Assembly: GCA_024639165.1 (NCBI GenBank)
Contig: JAHEIX010000008.1
Coordinates: 1 to 64,000 of the forward strand
DNA: 64,000 nt
Direction: 5' to 3'
Source: UBA7446 sp024639165
Lineage (GTDB): Bacteria > Bacteroidota > Bacteroidia > Flavobacteriales > Flavobacteriaceae
Part shown: in pieces, positions 36,383 to 46,015 of the stretch
How the letters are laid out: each line of letters opens with the position of its first letter
How positions within the stretch are numbered: the first letter of the stretch is position 1
The notes under the pieces: generated by a model
What the model saw: only the letters and a program-made list of their open reading frames with translations
Told to the model about the DNA's origin: nothing
Database searches by the model: none
Made by a program: the position numbers and the translations under genes

Positions 36383-36877
36383 ATGGATAATTTAATCATT
36401 CGTAATGCCACCAAGAGCGACGTGCCTGCCATACTCGGCTTGATTCAAGAGTTGGCAACATTTGAGCGTGAACCGGATGCTGTAGCAGTTACAGAAGCAG
36501 AACTTCTGCAGGATGGTTTTGGTGAAAGCCCAGCGTTTGGCTGCTTTGTAGCTGCCATTGAAAATAAGGTTGTTGGTATTGCCTTGTATTATCCTTGCTA
36601 TTCTACCTGGAAAGGTAAGTCTTGGCATTTGGAAGATTTGATAGTAACGGAACCTCACAGAGGAAAAGGAATCGGATTTGCGTTGTTAAAGAAATTTATC
36701 TCTTTTGCCCATAACACGGGAGTACGTCGAATCCAATGGGTGGTATTGGATTGGAATACCCCCGCCATTAATTTTTATGAAAAACAAGGTGCGTCAACAC
36801 TGTCTGACTGGAACATAACTCAAATGACAGAAGGCGCTATGCAAAAATTTATAGCAGAACAAGATGCGGGTATTTAA
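36383..36877 (+). CDS. GNAT family N-acetyltransferase
   Basis: A 164-residue acetyltransferase resembling the diamine acetyltransferase-like group. The acetyl-CoA loop is EPHRGKGIGFALLKK (about 91-105), preceded by WHLEDLIV; the C-terminus has WVVLDWNTPAINFYEKQGA. Acetylates a small amine, identity unknown. Its 3' end overlaps the aspartate kinase start by 14 bases. Confidence 0.9.
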   Translation: MDNLIIRNATKSDVPAILGLIQELATFEREPDAVAVTEAELLQDGFGESPAFGCFVAAIENKVVGIALYYPCYSTWKGKSWHLEDLIVTEPHRGKGIGFALLKKFISFAHNTGVRRIQWVVLDWNTPAINFYEKQGASTLSDWNITQMTEGAMQKFIAEQDAGI

Positions 36878-38114
36878 ATTTGGAGGAGCTTCGGTAAAAG
36901 ATGCAGAAGGCGTAATTAATGTCGTAAAGGTGCTTACAGAAATGGGCCATGAGGACATACTAGTTGTTGTTTCGGCTATGGGGAAGTCTACCAATGCTTT
37001 TGAAGGCGTTGTTGATGCCTATTTCGAAAACCCAGATTCATGTAAGGCTGTCTTGCACGAACTGGAAATGTTTCACCAAGAGATAGTGGAGACGCTATTT
37101 AATGGTGCACATGGACCTGTTGCCGAACGGGTGAAAAACCTGTGTGCTCAATGCGAAACTTTTTTAGCCAATAACCGTTCGCCACACAGGGCATTTGTTT
37201 ACGACCAAGTGGTAAGCTTTGGCGAGTTGTTATCAACTTCCATTATCTGTGCTTATTTAAACCATGTAGGCATTGCAGCAGAGTGGGTTGACGCACGAAG
37301 CTGTATCAAAACGGACAACTTCTACCGTAGTGCACACCTCAATTGGGAGCAAACACAAGCGGCCATACAAGACCAAATCCAAGGGAATGTATTAAAAGTT
37401 ACCCAAGGATTCATTGCCTCCGATGAAAACAATTTTACCACTACCTTGGGTCGAGAGGGTTCAGATTATTCTGCTGCCATATTTGCTTATTGTATAGGTG
37501 CAACAGATGTGACAATATGGAAAGATGTACAAGGCGTTTTGAATGCCGACCCACGCGTGTTTGATAAAACACAATTACTTGAGCACATTTCATATCAAGA
37601 GGCCATAGAGCTTGCTTTTTACGGGGCATCTGTAATTCATCCGAAAACGCTACAGCCCCTCCAAAGAAAAGAAATCCCCCTTTATGTCAAATCCTTTTTA
37701 AACCCAAAACAAAAAGGCACTAAAGTGGGTAAAGGAGTGCGTATGCAGCCCGAAATTCCGTGTTATATTGTTAAAAAGGGCTTATCGCTATTGCGCCTGT
37801 CAACACGAGATTTTTCTTTCGTAGTGGAAAACAACATCAGCGATATATTTAAGCTTCTTCATGAACATAAGATGTCGGTTGATGTAATTCAAAATTCCGC
37901 CATCAGTTTTTCGGTTTGCGTGCAAGACAAGTATCGCAATATGGATGCCTTACTTCTTTCATTACGATCACGCTTTGATGTAAAACACACACCTGATGTA
38001 TCCCTTTATACGATCCGTCATTTTGAGGAAAATTCCGCTGCATCTCTACTGAAATCAAAAGATCTTGTGCTCGAACAACGAACAGCTACCACCCTACAAT
38101 TGGTGTTAAAATAA
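36864..38114 (+). CDS. lysC: Aspartate kinase
   Basis: A 416-residue monofunctional aspartokinase, the first step from aspartate to lysine/threonine/methionine. Key motifs: VFKFGGASVKD at the N-terminus, FGELLST, GFIASDENNFTTTLGREGSDYSA (about 180-200), and the ACT-containing C-terminus (about 300-416). No homoserine dehydrogenase domain is attached. Overlaps the GNAT gene, so probably cotranscribed with it. Confidence 0.92.
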   Translation: MRVFKFGGASVKDAEGVINVVKVLTEMGHEDILVVVSAMGKSTNAFEGVVDAYFENPDSCKAVLHELEMFHQEIVETLFNGAHGPVAERVKNLCAQCETFLANNRSPHRAFVYDQVVSFGELLSTSIICAYLNHVGIAAEWVDARSCIKTDNFYRSAHLNWEQTQAAIQDQIQGNVLKVTQGFIASDENNFTTTLGREGSDYSAAIFAYCIGATDVTIWKDVQGVLNADPRVFDKTQLLEHISYQEAIELAFYGASVIHPKTLQPLQRKEIPLYVKSFLNPKQKGTKVGKGVRMQPEIPCYIVKKGLSLLRLSTRDFSFVVENNISDIFKLLHEHKMSVDVIQNSAISFSVCVQDKYRNMDALLLSLRSRFDVKHTPDVSLYTIRHFEENSAASLLKSKDLVLEQRTATTLQLVLK

Positions 38115-38115
38115 C

Positions 38116-38123
38116 TATATTTG
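38116..38123 (+). promoter_or_regulatory. -7 box of the OlsF-like gene
   Basis: TATATTTG is an exact match. It is immediately followed by a small inverted repeat GGGG-N8-CCCC (38123-38138) that ends at the ATG and could pair in the leader. Confidence 0.45.
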
Positions 38124-38139
38124 GGGAATACGCACCCCA

Positions 38140-39948
38140 ATGCCTCTAGTATATCCTAAAGATGTTGCCTTTGCCCTTGGACTGTCCAAAATTGGATTTC
38201 TAGGGCGTCTTATTGCTCGTATTGTAATGTGGTTTTTGCGCCTACATAAAATCAACACCATTTATGACCGTTGTGTTGCAAATAGCGATGAAGCCCACTT
38301 TCCCTCCTCACTTTTGTTTCAATTTAGAGCCAACTATCACATAAGCTCTTCGGAACTAAAGCGTATTCCACCCAAAGGTCCTGTGGCGCTTGTTTCAAAT
38401 CATCCCTTGGGGGGATTGGATGGCATTATGCTTATACATTTATTGCAAGACGTACGTCCCGATTCTAAGTTGATGGCAAACTTCATTTTGGAGCGTGTTA
38501 CCTTACTTAAAAAATGGTTTATAGGCGTGAACCCCTTTGACGATAGCTTGACTTCAAAATCAAGTGTAGGTGGATTTAGACAGGTATTACGCCACCTTGA
38601 TAATGGCGGTCTATTTGCGGTTTTCCCCGCGGGTGAAGTAGCTTCAAAAGTAAAAAGACAGGTGCCCATTGATCCCATTTGGAATATCGCAACCATGCGC
38701 TTGATTCAACGCGCCAAAGTACCAGTTGTGCCCATTTATTTTCATGCAAGAAACAGTCCTTTATTTTATCGATTGGCCAAGATTCACCCGCTGCTGCGCA
38801 CCGCTAGGCTACCTGCCGAATTATTGACACAACGTCAACGAAGTATTGCCATTCGTATAGGTAAACCCATTGCTGTAAAAGATCAAGAGAATCACCCATC
38901 TGTTCAAGATTACACCGATTTTGTGAGGCGTAAACTATACATGCTTTCAAACATTTATGAGCATAAGTCCATCCTCAAACGTGTGCAAGGCCCTCTAAAG
39001 CGAAAAAACAAAAAGGTGATGCCAATTCCGCCTGCGGTGCCCACATCATCATTAGAGCGCGAACTAATCACTCTTAAAGACAACGACAAATCACTACTGG
39101 TTTCAAAAGACTATGAGCTGTTTTTAACGCCCTCAGACTTGATACCAAACATATTGACAGAAATTGGACGGCAGCGAGAGCTTGCTTTCAGGGCTGTTGG
39201 CGAGGGAACGAACAAGTCCTTAGATTTGGATCATTATGACACCGATTACTTACATCTGTTTTTGTGGGATCATAAAGCCCGTGCCTTGGTAGGTGCTTAT
39301 AGATTGGGCTTGGGTAAGCAGTTGATGGACACACACGGCATATCAGGGTTTTATTTGTCTGAATTGTTCAAGTTTGAACCAGAAATCATGCATATGTTTA
39401 GCAACAGCATAGAACTTGGAAGGGCCTTTGTCTCACAAAAATATCAACAGCGGCCTATGCCACTTTTCTTGCTTTGGAAGGGCATTATTCACGCCACATT
39501 GCGCTATCCAGAATACGATTACTTAATGGGCAGTGTTAGCATCAGCAATCAGTTTTCTAAATTCACCAAATCCCTTATGATTGAGTTTATGCGTTCCCAT
39601 TATTACGATCCCTATTTGGCGCAATACATCACCCCAAAAAAAGAATTTAAAGTAAAGCTTGACGATGCCGACAAAGAATTTGTATTTGATGAAACTTCAG
39701 CAGATTTGAACAAGTTTGATAAATTAATTGATGAGGTAGAACCCGGCGCATTGCGCTTGCCGGTGCTTATCAAAAAGTACATCAAACAAAATGCTCGAGT
39801 GGCTTCTTTTAATGTAGACCCTCTTTTTAACAATGCCATTGACGGCTTGATGTACATCAAAATTAAGGACATACCATCCAGTACAGTGAAACCTGTTTTA
39901 GAAGAATTTCAGGCTTCTCTTGAGCAAAAAACCTATCACAACAAATAG
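38140..39948 (+). CDS. olsF: OlsF-like bifunctional acyltransferase for ornithine/glycine-type aminolipids
   Basis: A 602-residue two-domain protein. Residues about 60-300 are a PlsC/OlsA-like O-acyltransferase with the catalytic motif HPLGGLD (88-94) and FPAGEVASK. Residues about 310-530 are an OlsB-like N-acyltransferase of the GNAT/hemolysin type (RELAFRAVGEGTNKSLDLDHYD, LVGAYRLGLG, IELGRAFVSQKYQQR). In OlsF the C-terminal half acylates the amino acid nitrogen and the N-terminal half adds the second acyl chain, giving a phosphate-free membrane lipid. Whether ornithine, glycine or another amino acid is used cannot be read. Its end overlaps convergent arsC by 13 bases. Confidence 0.8.
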   Translation: MPLVYPKDVAFALGLSKIGFLGRLIARIVMWFLRLHKINTIYDRCVANSDEAHFPSSLLFQFRANYHISSSELKRIPPKGPVALVSNHPLGGLDGIMLIHLLQDVRPDSKLMANFILERVTLLKKWFIGVNPFDDSLTSKSSVGGFRQVLRHLDNGGLFAVFPAGEVASKVKRQVPIDPIWNIATMRLIQRAKVPVVPIYFHARNSPLFYRLAKIHPLLRTARLPAELLTQRQRSIAIRIGKPIAVKDQENHPSVQDYTDFVRRKLYMLSNIYEHKSILKRVQGPLKRKNKKVMPIPPAVPTSSLERELITLKDNDKSLLVSKDYELFLTPSDLIPNILTEIGRQRELAFRAVGEGTNKSLDLDHYDTDYLHLFLWDHKARALVGAYRLGLGKQLMDTHGISGFYLSELFKFEPEIMHMFSNSIELGRAFVSQKYQQRPMPLFLLWKGIIHATLRYPEYDYLMGSVSISNQFSKFTKSLMIEFMRSHYYDPYLAQYITPKKEFKVKLDDADKEFVFDETSADLNKFDKLIDEVEPGALRLPVLIKKYIKQNARVASFNVDPLFNNAIDGLMYIKIKDIPSSTVKPVLEEFQASLEQKTYHNK

Positions 39949-40358
39949 GATAGCGCAAAGTTTTTACAATAGGCTTTAATTTCGTCTCGAGTTGCAGCAA
40001 AAGCTGCATGGATTTCATCTTCGTTTTCAGAAACAAGCTTCGATGGATCTGTAAAATTATGATGCCAGCGCTGTGCTTTTTCACTTGGGATATAGGGACA
40101 GTTTTGTTGCGCATGATCACAAACTGTTATGATGTGATCAAAGGCGATTTCTGCATATTCGTCTACATGGTTTGACGTGTTTTTGCTGATGTCAACACCT
40201 GCTTCTTGCATGATGCTAACCGCCCTGGGGTTTAATCCATGGGTTTCAATGCCGGCACTGTAAACCGAGACATTTTGACCGCCAAAAAGCTGCATATACC
40301 CGTGTGCCATTTGACTTCTACATGAATTTCCAGTACAGAGAATTAAGATATTTATCAT
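39936..40358 (-). CDS. arsC: Arsenate reductase, low-molecular-weight phosphatase type
   Basis: A 140-residue protein with the P-loop C8TGNSC13RS and a later cysteine region (CDHAQQNCP, near residues 80-88) matching the thioredoxin-coupled ArsC family. Reduces arsenate to arsenite in the cytosol. No arsenite pump or ArsR lies beside it in the window. Convergent with the OlsF-like gene. Confidence 0.88.
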   Translation of the reverse strand: MINILILCTGNSCRSQMAHGYMQLFGGQNVSVYSAGIETHGLNPRAVSIMQEAGVDISKNTSNHVDEYAEIAFDHIITVCDHAQQNCPYIPSEKAQRWHHNFTDPSKLVSENEDEIHAAFAATRDEIKAYCKNFALSYLL

Positions 40359-40410
40359 AGTGTGCTAAATAACAGTTATTTCAACAATAAAAGGTTTTCT
40401 CTAAGTTAAA

Positions 40411-41361
40411 TTAACTTAAAAAATGGCCTGTATCTATCAGTTGTTTTAGCTTAGATAGGATCACTTCGCTCAATCGCAGATGGCTTTGTGTGGTCCAACC
40501 TGCAACATGCGGGGAGAAAATAACCTGATCACTTGCTGTCAAAAATGCCCAATCGTCAGATTGCGTCACATCTAAATCAAAAGCAGTAGTTTCTACATCA
40601 AGCACATCTAAGCAAGCTCCTTTTACTTTGTTGGCTTTTAGTCCTTTAACCAGGTGTTCAACAACCACTTGATTGCCACGTGCAGTATTGACAAGCCAAA
40701 ATGACTTTTTCATACTTTCAATAAATGCGTGGTTTACGTATTGTTGCGTACTCTCGTTCAGGGGGAGGTGAATGCTAAGAACATCTGATTGGTCATGAAT
40801 TGTGCTGAGCGGTACTTGGGTGGCATATTCATCTCCCACATTATCTAGAATGTCGTGACACAAAACACGAACGTCAAAGCCCGCCAATTTACGCGCAAAC
40901 TGCTTGCCGGTATGTCCATAGCCAATGATACCTATGGTTTTTCCGCCTAATTCTTCACCTCGATTTGCTTCTCTTTGCCATTCTCCTTTGCGTACTTGCT
41001 TGTCGCCTTTCGGTAATTTGTTCAGTAGGCTTAACAGCATACCTAATGCGTGTTCGCCAACAGAGGGACTGTTGCCTTCTGGTGCAGCCACTACCTTAAT
41101 GCCCATTGCTGCTGCTGCTTTGAGGTCAATATTTTCCAAACCTGAACCTACACGTGCAATAAATTTTAAGTTTTTGGCTTTTTGTAAAAAGGGCTCGTCA
41201 ATTGAGAGTCTACTCCTAAGCACGATGCCGTGATATTGGGCGATGTCTTGAGCGATAGCTTCTTTTGAAGATAGGGTATCTACAATATTTTCAAACCCCA
41301 AAACAGTCAATTGGTCTACGAGAATGGGATGGTTTTCGTCTAGGTGTAAAATACGCATCAT
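40411..41361 (-). CDS. D-2-hydroxyacid dehydrogenase (phosphoglycerate dehydrogenase-like)
   Basis: About 316 residues; either codon of ATGATG can start it. NAD-binding motif GIIGYGHTGKQFARKL, catalytic regions VNTARGNQVV (Arg) and FSPHVAGWT (His), and GSGLENID are present. There is no C-terminal ACT domain, so assignment to serine biosynthesis is only probable. It lies 1 base after the mgtE stop, so the two likely share a transcript. Confidence 0.87.
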   Translation of the reverse strand: MMRILHLDENHPILVDQLTVLGFENIVDTLSSKEAIAQDIAQYHGIVLRSRLSIDEPFLQKAKNLKFIARVGSGLENIDLKAAAAMGIKVVAAPEGNSPSVGEHALGMLLSLLNKLPKGDKQVRKGEWQREANRGEELGGKTIGIIGYGHTGKQFARKLAGFDVRVLCHDILDNVGDEYATQVPLSTIHDQSDVLSIHLPLNESTQQYVNHAFIESMKKSFWLVNTARGNQVVVEHLVKGLKANKVKGACLDVLDVETTAFDLDVTQSDDWAFLTASDQVIFSPHVAGWTTQSHLRLSEVILSKLKQLIDTGHFLS

Positions 41362-41362
41362 G

Positions 41363-42721
41363 CTAAAAGCCTAAAATGACCTTGGCAATATAGAAGAACA
41401 GAAAAATGCCAAAAATATCGTTGCTTGTCGTGATAAAAGGTCCCGTGGCGATGGCCGGATCAATATTGTTACGGTCTAGAATGATGGGCACAAAGGTTCC
41501 CACGAGTGCCGAGACTACAATTACACATAACATAGACAAGGCAATGGTAAGGCTAACGGAAGTTTCAAGGCCTGTAAAATACCCAAATATGAGTAAGAGT
41601 GTGCTCAGAGCAACTCCGTTTATAAGGCTAAGCCCCACTTCTTTTATCAATCGATTAAATAGGCTTCCTTTAACAATATCATTTGCCAAACCTTGTACAA
41701 TTATGGCCGAGGATTGTACGCCAACATTCCCTGCCATTGCCGCTATTAGGGGCGTAAAGAAGAAAAGGGTTTTGTAGGATGGGTGCTGCATTACTTGCTC
41801 AAAGCCTTCTAAAATAAACACACTGCCCAAACCGCCAATAAGCCCTAAAATCAACCATGGCAATCGTGCTCGTGTTAGTTCTACGATGCTGTCATCGGCT
41901 TCTACGTCAGAGGCAATACCAGCCGCCAACTGGTAGTCTTTGTCTGCTTCATCTTTGATAAAATCTACAATATCATCAATTGTAATTCTACCCAATAATT
42001 TTTTTTCATCGTCTACAACGGGAACCGCTTCCAAATCGTATTTAGCCATTAGCTTGGCTACTTCTTCGCCTTGTTCGCTGATATTGACGTAATCAACTTT
42101 AGGAATAAAAACGCTTTTGACCTTGGCCTTTTCATTTGCGGTAAGTAAGTCTTTTAGGGACAGGCGTCCTATTAGAACATTTTCATCGTCAACCACATAA
42201 ATAGAATGTACTCTTTTGACTTCTGATGCTTGTGTCCGCATCTCGCGTACACATTTGGTAATCGACCAATTTTCATTGACTTTGACCAATTCTTTTGCCA
42301 TCAAACCACCTGCTGAGTCTTCGTCATAGGTAAGCAGCTCTTGGATATCTTGAACCCGCTCTTCGTCTTCTATTTGGGCAATTACCTCGGCCTGTCGTTT
42401 TTCGGGCAGCTCTGCAATCAAATCAACGGCATCATCGGTATCGAGCTCCTCTACCTCCTCAGCAATTTCCTTAACCGAAAGCAATTCAAGTATGGACTCT
42501 CGAATATCTTCGTCTACTTCTGTTAGTACGTCTGAGGTTTTTTCAGAATCGAGCAGTTTGATTAAATAAATTCCCTCATCAATTGAGAGTTCATCAACAA
42601 TCTCGGCTAAATCGGCATAGTGGTATTCACCAGCGCGCTTTTTTAGTGCATTGGCATTGCGCTGCTCAATGTCGCTTTTGAATTGCGATAGGATTTCGTC
42701 ATTGAGTTGAAAAGGTGTCAT
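41363..42721 (-). CDS. mgtE: MgtE magnesium transporter
   Basis: A 452-residue channel. The order is N-terminal superhelical MgtE_N domain (1-130, DTDDAVDLIAELPEKRQAEV), two CBS domains (about 135-255) that sense magnesium, and a five-helix membrane domain (about 280-452) with the GNVGVQSSA pore motif. Overlaps the upstream rsmA by 23 bases. Confidence 0.94.
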   Translation of the reverse strand: MTPFQLNDEILSQFKSDIEQRNANALKKRAGEYHYADLAEIVDELSIDEGIYLIKLLDSEKTSDVLTEVDEDIRESILELLSVKEIAEEVEELDTDDAVDLIAELPEKRQAEVIAQIEDEERVQDIQELLTYDEDSAGGLMAKELVKVNENWSITKCVREMRTQASEVKRVHSIYVVDDENVLIGRLSLKDLLTANEKAKVKSVFIPKVDYVNISEQGEEVAKLMAKYDLEAVPVVDDEKKLLGRITIDDIVDFIKDEADKDYQLAAGIASDVEADDSIVELTRARLPWLILGLIGGLGSVFILEGFEQVMQHPSYKTLFFFTPLIAAMAGNVGVQSSAIIVQGLANDIVKGSLFNRLIKEVGLSLINGVALSTLLLIFGYFTGLETSVSLTIALSMLCVIVVSALVGTFVPIILDRNNIDPAIATGPFITTSNDIFGIFLFFYIAKVILGF

Positions 42722-43481
42722 CAGCTATTTTTTGTGTCAACAATATAAATTCCGATACACCCAAGCGCTCTGGGCGTTCATCAAAGATACTATCTTCTTT
42801 TAAACTAGCCGAAAGCCCAAAGGATTTTAGGCTATTTCGCAAGGTTTTTCGCCGTTGTTGAAAGGCTGTTTTGACCACCCTAAAAAAGAGTTTGTCATCA
42901 CAAGGCAATGCATAGTCTGCTTTGCGCTTCAATCGGATAACAGCAGAAGCTACTTTTGGGGGTGGGTCAAAAACAAATCGCGACACATTAAATAGGTATT
43001 CTGTCTCGTAGAAGGCCTGAGTTAACACCGATAAAATTCCATAGGCTTTGCTACCCGGTTTTTCACAGATGCGCGCTGCAACCTCTTTTTGAAACATGCC
43101 CGCAAATTCGGGCACTCGTGTTCTTTGTTCAATTACGCGAAATAAAATTTGACTGGAAATATTATATGGAAAGTTTCCAATAACAGCTAGCTGCACATCA
43201 AATTGATCGGCAAGGGATATTTTTAAAAAATCACCCTCCAAGATTCGATCTTCTAATTGGCTGAAATGCGTCTTGAGGTAGCTAACGGATTCGGTATCGA
43301 TTTCAATTACGTGCGTGGTAAATGGTTTTTCCAGTAGGTATTGGGTAAGTACGCCCATTCCTGGACCAACTTCGAGCACATGATCATAACCCACTCCAGA
43401 CAGGGTATTGGCAATGTTTTGCGCAATGTTTAGGTCGGTTAAAAAGTGCTGTCCGAGGTATTTTTTTGGGCGAACACTCAT
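42699..43481 (-). CDS. rsmA: 16S rRNA dimethyladenosine transferase RsmA/KsgA
   Basis: 260 residues from the ATG at 43481 (MSVRPKKYLGQHFL); the frame stays open further upstream but that part is out-of-frame shadow of the DUF4286 gene. SAM-binding motif VLEVGPGMGVLTQYL and catalytic NFPYNISSQI are clear. It dimethylates two adjacent adenosines near the 3' end of 16S rRNA. The start overlaps the DUF4286 stop (ATGA). Confidence 0.95.
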   Translation of the reverse strand: MSVRPKKYLGQHFLTDLNIAQNIANTLSGVGYDHVLEVGPGMGVLTQYLLEKPFTTHVIEIDTESVSYLKTHFSQLEDRILEGDFLKISLADQFDVQLAVIGNFPYNISSQILFRVIEQRTRVPEFAGMFQKEVAARICEKPGSKAYGILSVLTQAFYETEYLFNVSRFVFDPPPKVASAVIRLKRKADYALPCDDKLFFRVVKTAFQQRRKTLRNSLKSFGLSASLKEDSIFDERPERLGVSEFILLTQKIADDTFSTQ

Positions 43482-43795
43482 GTGTATGACTTCAAAAACT
43501 CTAACCGACTTGCAAAAGCCACCCAATCTTGAGGAAAAACACGATGTAGTTTTTGCAATACCAGTTGATGGCCAATTTCTTTTACCCAACGCAAATGCTC
43601 GGGCTCTGGGCAATAGAATTGCATACTAAAGGTGGTTCCTTTAATAGGCTCAACCCCATCTACAAACTCAACACGCAACAAGTCTATTTGTTGTACGTTT
43701 TTGGTAATTTCGGGCAGTAACTCTTTATCAACGTGCGTCGCCCAATCTTTTTCAATATTGGGCTCAACGATAAAGGTGATGTTGTAAATCTGCAT
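43478..43795 (-). CDS. DUF4286 family protein
   Basis: 105 residues from ATG 43795 (MQIYNITFIVEP). Small alpha/beta protein conserved next to rsmA/serS in Bacteroidetes; the sequence FSMQFYCPEPEHLRWV is typical. Function unknown. It overlaps rsmA by 4 bases and follows serS by 1 base. Confidence 0.82.
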   Translation of the reverse strand: MQIYNITFIVEPNIEKDWATHVDKELLPEITKNVQQIDLLRVEFVDGVEPIKGTTFSMQFYCPEPEHLRWVKEIGHQLVLQKLHRVFPQDWVAFASRLEFLKSYT

Positions 43796-43796
43796 A

Positions 43797-45068
43797 TCAG
43801 TTGATGATGTCAAACCCAGTGTAGGGTACTAGTACTTTTGGTATATGTATGCCATCAGGCTTTTGATGGTTTTCCAACAGTCCTGCCACAATACGCGGTA
43901 GGGCAAGGGCACTTCCGTTGAGCGTATGTGCAAGTTGCTTTTTACCATCTTTCCCTTTATAGCGTAGTTTTAATCTATTGGCTTGAAAGGATTCAAAATT
44001 AGATACAGAGCTCACTTCCAGCCAGCGATTTTGCGCTGTAGAAAACACCTCAAAATCATAGGTTAAGGCAGCAGTAAACCCTAGGTCGCCCCCACAAAGG
44101 CGTAGTATGCGGTAAGGCAAATCCAAGGAAGCTAAAAGGTTTCCTATATGATCTACCATTTCGTCCAAGGCAGCGTAAGATTTATCAGGATGTGATATAC
44201 GTACCACTTCCACTTTGTCAAACTGGTGCAGGCGGTTAAGTCCGCGTACATGTGCGCCATAGCTTCCTGCCTCACGTCTAAAACAAGGGGTATAGGCTGT
44301 GAGTTTAACAGGTAATGTGTCTTCATGGATCAAGCTGTCACGGTATAGGTTTGTTACGGGCACTTCGGCAGTTGGGATTAGGTATAAGTCATCCTCTGTA
44401 ACGTGATACATTTGCCCTTCTTTATCGGGCAATTGCCCAGTACCTAAGCCAGAGGCTTCATTTACCAAATGGGGTACTTGTACTTCGCCATAGCCAGCAG
44501 CTGTATTAAAATCTAAGAAATAATTGATTAGTGCACGTTGTAGTTTGGCACCCTTTCCCGTATAAACTGGAAATCCAGCGCCTGTGATTTTCGCACCCAA
44601 TTCAAAGTCAATAAGCTTGTATTTTTTCGCCAATTCCCAATGTGGCAATGCAGCATCGTCTAGGGTTGGGATATTTCCTTTTTGGAGAACTTCTTCGTTG
44701 TCTTGATCAGAGTTGCCACTTGGAACACTTGGGTGTGGAATGTTGGGCAGCTGATAAAGCACTTCTTGTAACTGGGTAGTGACTTCTTGTAAGGTGTCTT
44801 GAAGTTCTTTTGAGCTGGCCTTAAGTGCAGCAGACTCTTGTTTTTTAGCAGTTGCTTCTTCGCTAGCCCCTTGTTTGAATAGCTGTCCAATTTCTTTGGC
44901 AATGGCATTGGCTTGTGCTAGGGTTTGGTCAAGTGTTGCTTGGGTAGCACGTCGTTTTTCGTCCAAGGAAAGCAATGTCGTTAATTGAGGCGCAGCATCG
45001 ATGTTGCGTTTTTGCAACCCAGCTACCACTTGGTCAAAATGTTCACGAACGTGTGCAGGAATCAGCAT
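43797..45068 (-). CDS. serS: Seryl-tRNA synthetase
   Basis: A 423-residue class II synthetase. The N-terminal coiled-coil arm (about 30-105) is followed by the catalytic core: motif 2 YTPCFRREAGSYG and motif 3 NGSALALPRIVAGLLE. Charges tRNA-Ser. The -7 box TACCTTTG lies in the ribF end just upstream. Confidence 0.96.
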   Translation of the reverse strand: MLIPAHVREHFDQVVAGLQKRNIDAAPQLTTLLSLDEKRRATQATLDQTLAQANAIAKEIGQLFKQGASEEATAKKQESAALKASSKELQDTLQEVTTQLQEVLYQLPNIPHPSVPSGNSDQDNEEVLQKGNIPTLDDAALPHWELAKKYKLIDFELGAKITGAGFPVYTGKGAKLQRALINYFLDFNTAAGYGEVQVPHLVNEASGLGTGQLPDKEGQMYHVTEDDLYLIPTAEVPVTNLYRDSLIHEDTLPVKLTAYTPCFRREAGSYGAHVRGLNRLHQFDKVEVVRISHPDKSYAALDEMVDHIGNLLASLDLPYRILRLCGGDLGFTAALTYDFEVFSTAQNRWLEVSSVSNFESFQANRLKLRYKGKDGKKQLAHTLNGSALALPRIVAGLLENHQKPDGIHIPKVLVPYTGFDIIN

Positions 45069-45079
45069 AATCGTATTTT

Positions 45080-46015
45080 TTACAAAGGTAAAGTTTTGTA
45101 CTCAGTCAGAATAAAATCCTTGTCTTTTTCCAACTGTAGTTGTAAGTCTGCCATAGAATCAAATTTTACTTCGTCTCTAACTCGGTCTAGTAAAGCCACT
45201 TGCAGCCGTTGGTCATACACGTTGCCAGACCAATTGATGATGTGCAGCTCTATGCTCTGCTGTTGGCCGTTTACTGTGGGATTTGTACCAATATTCATCA
45301 TCCCCAAGTACCATTTGTTTGCGATGTTCACTTGCGCGGTGTAAACCCCTTCTTTAGGGATGATTTTATCTGGATTTTCCACCGAGATGTTGGCTGTTGG
45401 AAACCCAATAGTTCTCCCTTTTTTGTGTCCTTTGATCACAGTGCCTGTGAGGGTAAAGGGGTGGCCCAAATAGGCGTTTGCCGTTGCGATGTCGCCCGCG
45501 GATAAAGCCGTTCTAATTTTGGTTGAGCTTATGGAAATATTATCCAATTGTTGGGGATTGATTTGGGTAACGCCAAAATCATAGATATTTCCGAAATGCT
45601 CGAGGTCATCTACGGCAGCTGCACGGTTTTTTCCAAAGCGGTGGTTGTGGCCAATAACAATTTCTTTGGTATTGAGCAGTTTGAGCAGTATGGCTTCAAT
45701 GTATGCTGCAGCACTCAATTGTGAAAAGCTTTTGGTAAAAGGATGCACCACTACATGGTTTAGGCCATGGCGCTCTAGAGTAGCAGCACGTTCTTCTAAT
45801 GTTTGGATAAGCGGCATAGGCGCGTTGGGCTGAAGTACTTTCCTTGGATGTGGATCAAACGTCAACAACACAGATGCAAGCCCTGATTTTTTTGCTTTCT
45901 CAACCACTTGCGTAATGATTTCTTGATGTCCTAAGTGTACGCCGTCAAAAGTACCCACGGTAACTATGGTTTTTTTTGAAGTTGTAAACGTAGCGCTGTT
46001 TCTAATGATACTCAT
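45080..46015 (-). CDS. ribF: Bifunctional riboflavin kinase/FAD synthetase
   Basis: A 311-residue protein. The N-terminal FMN adenylyltransferase domain has GTFDGVHLGHQ; the C-terminal riboflavin kinase domain has KKGRTIGFPTANI. Makes FMN and FAD. Starts within the pth stop (4-base overlap). Confidence 0.95.
   Translation of the reverse strand: MSIIRNSATFTTSKKTIVTVGTFDGVHLGHQEIITQVVEKAKKSGLASVLLTFDPHPRKVLQPNAPMPLIQTLEERAATLERHGLNHVVVHPFTKSFSQLSAAAYIEAILLKLLNTKEIVIGHNHRFGKNRAAAVDDLEHFGNIYDFGVTQINPQQLDNISISSTKIRTALSAGDIATANAYLGHPFTLTGTVIKGHKKGRTIGFPTANISVENPDKIIPKEGVYTAQVNIANKWYLGMMNIGTNPTVNGQQQSIELHIINWSGNVYDQRLQVALLDRVRDEVKFDSMADLQLQLEKDKDFILTEYKTLPL
45083..45090 (-). promoter_or_regulatory. 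-7 box of serS
   Basis: Minus-strand TACCTTTG, an exact match, ends 14 bases before the serS ATG and sits within the last codons of ribF, so serS can be transcribed on its own. Confidence 0.45.

Noticed and set aside
42699..43613. Longer rsmA with a 44-residue N-terminal extension
   Set aside because: The extension is out-of-frame reading of the DUF4286 gene; the ATG at 43481 gives the conserved RsmA start and a 4-base overlap.
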